A stretch of 64,000 nucleotides of DNA from DASPPM01 sp052143835 (lineage in GTDB: Bacteria; Pseudomonadota; Alphaproteobacteria; JACZXZ01). This document shows, one piece after another, positions 62,149 through 64,000 of this stretch (positions within the stretch are counted from its first letter, which is position 1; every line of letters begins with the position of its first letter). The stretch is taken from the NCBI GenBank assembly GCA_052143835.1, contig JBKQRV010000093.1, forward strand, positions 78,101 to 142,100, read 5' to 3'. Under the pieces are notes generated by a model. The model did no database searches, was not told the origin of the DNA, and was given only the letters and a program-made list of their open reading frames with translations. Made by a program: the position numbers and the translations under genes.

Positions 62149-62733
62149 ATGGCCGACCTGTCGCGACCTGTCGCGACCAGCCCCGACAGCGATTTCACTC
62201 TCACGGTCGAGGAAGCCCTTGAGCGCTACTCGCATGCCGGCCTTCCTCGCACGCCGCGCAGCGTCCAGCGTTATTGCGCCAAAGGCCACCTCGAGTGCCG
62301 TCTGATCGAGACATCGTTCGGCGAAAAATATCTGATCACGCCGGCATCGGTTGGTAAGCACATCGCCTACATCGAGGAAGTTACGCCTGCGACAAGTCGC
62401 GACACGTCGCGACCTGTCGTGACGGATGTCGCGGGGCAAATTAAGGGTAAAGGCGGGGGCCAAGGAGCAGCGACAAGGGACGACCTGTCGCGACGTGTCG
62501 CGACCGAGCTAGACACACGCTACGTGACCCAATTGGAAGGGGAGAACGCGCTATTGCGTAGTCAGCTGGACGTGAAGGACGAACAAATTAAAGACCTGAC
62601 CGAACGGGCGCGGGAAACGAATCACCTAACTGCGGGCCTTCAACGCATGCTTTCGCCATTGCTGGGCACATCTCGCAGAGACACCTCCGCTGAAAAAAAG
62701 GGGTTCGAACACGAAGCTGCCGAGCTTACGTAA
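62149..62733 (+). CDS. DNA-binding/coiled-coil protein whose gene carries iteron-like palindromes
   Basis: About 194 residues. Residues ~16-78 (TLTVEEALERYSHAGLPRTP and RSVQRYCAKGHLECRLIETSFGEKYLITPASVGKHI) look like a MerR/excisionase-type winged helix. Residues ~125-170 form a coiled coil (LEGENALLRSQLDVKDEQIKDL). Between and before these, the repeated SRPVA/SRDTSRPVV/SRRVA peptides are encoded by seven GTCGCGAC-like palindromes (see separate entry). It probably binds DNA of its own element, perhaps its own gene. ATG 62149 has only a weak upstream AAGGGG. No close family was recognised. Confidence 0.75.
   Translation: MADLSRPVATSPDSDFTLTVEEALERYSHAGLPRTPRSVQRYCAKGHLECRLIETSFGEKYLITPASVGKHIAYIEEVTPATSRDTSRPVVTDVAGQIKGKGGGQGAATRDDLSRRVATELDTRYVTQLEGENALLRSQLDVKDEQIKDLTERARETNHLTAGLQRMLSPLLGTSRRDTSAEKKGFEHEAAELT
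62160..62504. repeat. Seven 8-bp palindromes (GTCGCGAC) in 10-bp steps inside a coding sequence
   Basis: Copies start at 62160, 62170, 62396, 62406, 62416 (variant GTCGTGAC), 62487 and 62497. Within each of three groups spacing is exactly 10 bp, about one helical turn. They fall in all three codon phases of the overlapping gene, so the conserved unit is the DNA word, not the peptide. This resembles iterons or operator arrays of a DNA-binding protein. Confidence 0.85.
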
Positions 62734-62906
62734 AGGACGTCGGCACTGGGTCAGCCCAAGAAGCACCAACGATGTTCGGTGGTGCGTATGCGAGGGTTGG
62801 AGTTCGTTTATTGCAGGAAAGCAGAGGACGTGGTTAAGCTCCACCGTTGGGGGAGTCTTGAGGTCGGCGGACCTACCAACGAATTAGGGTACGAGGACGC
62901 TTAGCC

Positions 62907-63608
62907 ATGGAAATTGACGATAAGATCGTTGCCCTGCGGGAGAAGGTGACCGCCGCTCAGCAAGAATTTGATATGGCGGTTATGTTCCACGAGGTCTGGA
63001 AGCCAGCCGCCTACGACAAGGACCTCCATAGGCGTATGGGAAAATCCTATGCTTCCCAGGCTTTCCTCATCACGCGGACCGCACTCCGGCGCGAGATGGT
63101 GCTCGCGGTAATCCGCCTGTGGGACACGAACAAGCAAGCCATTCGGATGCAGTCCGTCGCGGCCACCCTGCGCGAGAAAGAGGTGATCGATGTCCTAGCT
63201 GCGGCAAGGGTGAAGGGCCTCGGCTTGCCCGAGGCCATCGGCCAAATGCGGGCGGACCTCGGAAAGCGGGCGGCCGAGGTAATTCTACTGGTCAACAAGT
63301 ACATGGAAGGTGGCTCACACGATGCTGTATTGAAGACGCTGTTGGCTTTGCGGCATGAGCGCCTGGCCCACCGACAGGTAGCCCCGGCCACAGCTACGGG
63401 AGCGAACGCCACCGACGAAGAGATCGAAGAATTTTACCAGGATAACTCGAAGCTAATCCACATCCTGCTTAGTCTTGTCAACGCGATGGCTTATGACCCG
63501 GAGGACACCGCCAAGGTCTACCGGCACTATGCCAGCCACTTTTGGGCTGGCGCGCGTGGAGAACAGACCGAAGACCATCCGAACTACCGGCCGCGCCCGA
63601 CTGGATGA
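62907..63608 (+). CDS. HEPN (AbiU2-like) protein, probable defence ribonuclease
   Basis: About 233 residues, mostly helical. The motif LRHERLAHR (residues 148-156) has Arg149-x5-His155, the catalytic signature of HEPN RNases, and lies in the same place as in AbiU2-like HEPN proteins. The N-terminal REMVLAVIRLWDTNKQAI is also of that style. GAGGA lies about 9 nt before ATG 62907. It ends 15 nt before the GTG of the MmeI-like enzyme gene, so the two are very likely one operon. HEPN toxins act in abortive infection and often pair with a nucleotidyltransferase antitoxin; none is seen here. Confidence 0.75.
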   Translation: MEIDDKIVALREKVTAAQQEFDMAVMFHEVWKPAAYDKDLHRRMGKSYASQAFLITRTALRREMVLAVIRLWDTNKQAIRMQSVAATLREKEVIDVLAAARVKGLGLPEAIGQMRADLGKRAAEVILLVNKYMEGGSHDAVLKTLLALRHERLAHRQVAPATATGANATDEEIEEFYQDNSKLIHILLSLVNAMAYDPEDTAKVYRHYASHFWAGARGEQTEDHPNYRPRPTG

Positions 63609-63623
63609 TCCGGGAATTTGGCA

Positions 63624-64000
63624 GTGACACCCGATCATTTCATCGCCAAGTGGAAAGTCGCCGAGCTGAAAGAGAGATCGGCTGCGCAGTCGCATTTCAT
63701 CGATCTATGCTCGATGCTCGGCGAACCGGCACCCACCGATGCCGATCCTACAGGGGAGTGGTATGCGTTCGAGCGGGGCGCAACTAAAACCACGGGCGGC
63801 GAAGGCTGGGCCGATGTTTGGAAACGCGGATATTTCGGCTGGGAATATAAGGGCAAGCGCAAGGACTTGGACGCGGCGTTTTCACAACTTCAACAGTATG
63901 CGCTGGCCTTGGAGAATCCACCCTTGCTGGTGGTGTGCGACCTGAATCGCTTCCGCATTCGCACAAACTGGACAAACAGCGTTTCCGAGGTCCACGAGTT
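63624..64000 (+). CDS. MmeI-like type IIL restriction-modification enzyme, N-terminal part (cut by window edge)
   Basis: The first 125 residues are visible, starting at GTG 63624. FIAKWKVAELKERSAAQSHF and GEWYAFERGATKTTGGEGW are the N-terminal marks of MmeI-family enzymes. The nuclease motif is Asp64-x9-Glu74-x-Lys76 in WADVWKRGYFGWEYKGK, the same spacing as the D-x9-ExK of MmeI. The enzyme would fuse nuclease, adenine methyltransferase and target-recognition domains in one ~900-residue chain; the latter two lie beyond the window. It is the defence core of the island, following the HEPN gene by 15 nt. Confidence 0.85.
   Translation, partial: MTPDHFIAKWKVAELKERSAAQSHFIDLCSMLGEPAPTDADPTGEWYAFERGATKTTGGEGWADVWKRGYFGWEYKGKRKDLDAAFSQLQQYALALENPPLLVVCDLNRFRIRTNWTNSVSEVHE

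Noticed and set aside
62149..62733. CRISPR-like array from regularly spaced GTCGCGAC words
   Set aside because: Units are only 8 bp in 10-bp steps with no spacers of protospacer size and no cas genes; they are better explained as iterons.

Overview
The window is about 64 kb of high-GC chromosomal DNA. Long reading frames lie in every frame, codons mostly end in G or C, and several starts are GTG or TTG. Three complete branched-chain-amino-acid-type (HAAT) ABC transporter operons, LLM flavin oxidoreductases, a Wzt-type exporter ATPase and several small palindromic repeat families suggest a free-living, metabolically versatile alphaproteobacterium. The genus cannot be named from sequence alone.

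Layout. (1) 0.15-24.5 kb, surface polysaccharide region. It holds three giant membrane proteins (one 1626-residue protein that looks like two GT-C modules fused end to end, and two ~1222-residue paralogues), another GT-C-like membrane protein, GT2 and GT4 glycosyltransferases, an NAD-dependent sugar epimerase/dehydratase, a SAM methyltransferase and a Wzt-like ATPase with a C-terminal carbohydrate-binding-type domain. No Wzm permease is present in the window. (2) 24.7-31.1 kb, an LLM flavin oxidoreductase, a MarR regulator and HAAT transporter 1 (SBP-H-M-G-F). (3) 31.3-43.97 kb, mixed catabolic region: GST-like protein, a membrane glycosyltransferase with a GT2 partner, cupin, acyl-CoA ligase, two small coupled unknown genes, SDR, gentisate 1,2-dioxygenase, DUF924 protein, SPOR lipoprotein, FAH-family hydrolase and class IV aminotransferase. 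(4) 44.1-53.6 kb, HAAT transporters 2 and 3 in tandem. (5) 53.9-60.7 kb, a HIBADH-like dehydrogenase, an M24 (creatinase-fold) protein lacking one metal ligand, an eight-repeat MORN protein, a second LLM oxidoreductase, AlaX, an AraC regulator and an ABM monooxygenase. (6) 60.8-64 kb, tRNA-Thr followed by the start of a genomic island. The boundary is a 46-nt 3' fragment of tRNA-Lys(CTT) whose CCA end faces the island. Beyond it are a winged-helix protein, a DNA-binding/coiled-coil protein whose own gene carries seven 8-bp palindromes spaced 10 bp apart, a HEPN (AbiU2-like) protein and, 15 nt later, an MmeI-like type IIL restriction-modification enzyme cut by the window edge.

How the genes may work together. 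The transport operons, CoA ligase, gentisate dioxygenase, FAH hydrolase and LLM/SDR/HIBADH enzymes suggest uptake and breakdown of aromatic or carboxylic acids. The left-hand genes look like assembly of a decorated polysaccharide. The right end is a mobile defence segment. The most novel candidates are the HEPN plus type IIL enzyme pair, the iteron-like palindromes inside a coding sequence, and the duplicated giant membrane proteins with a tandem cysteine-paired C-terminal module.
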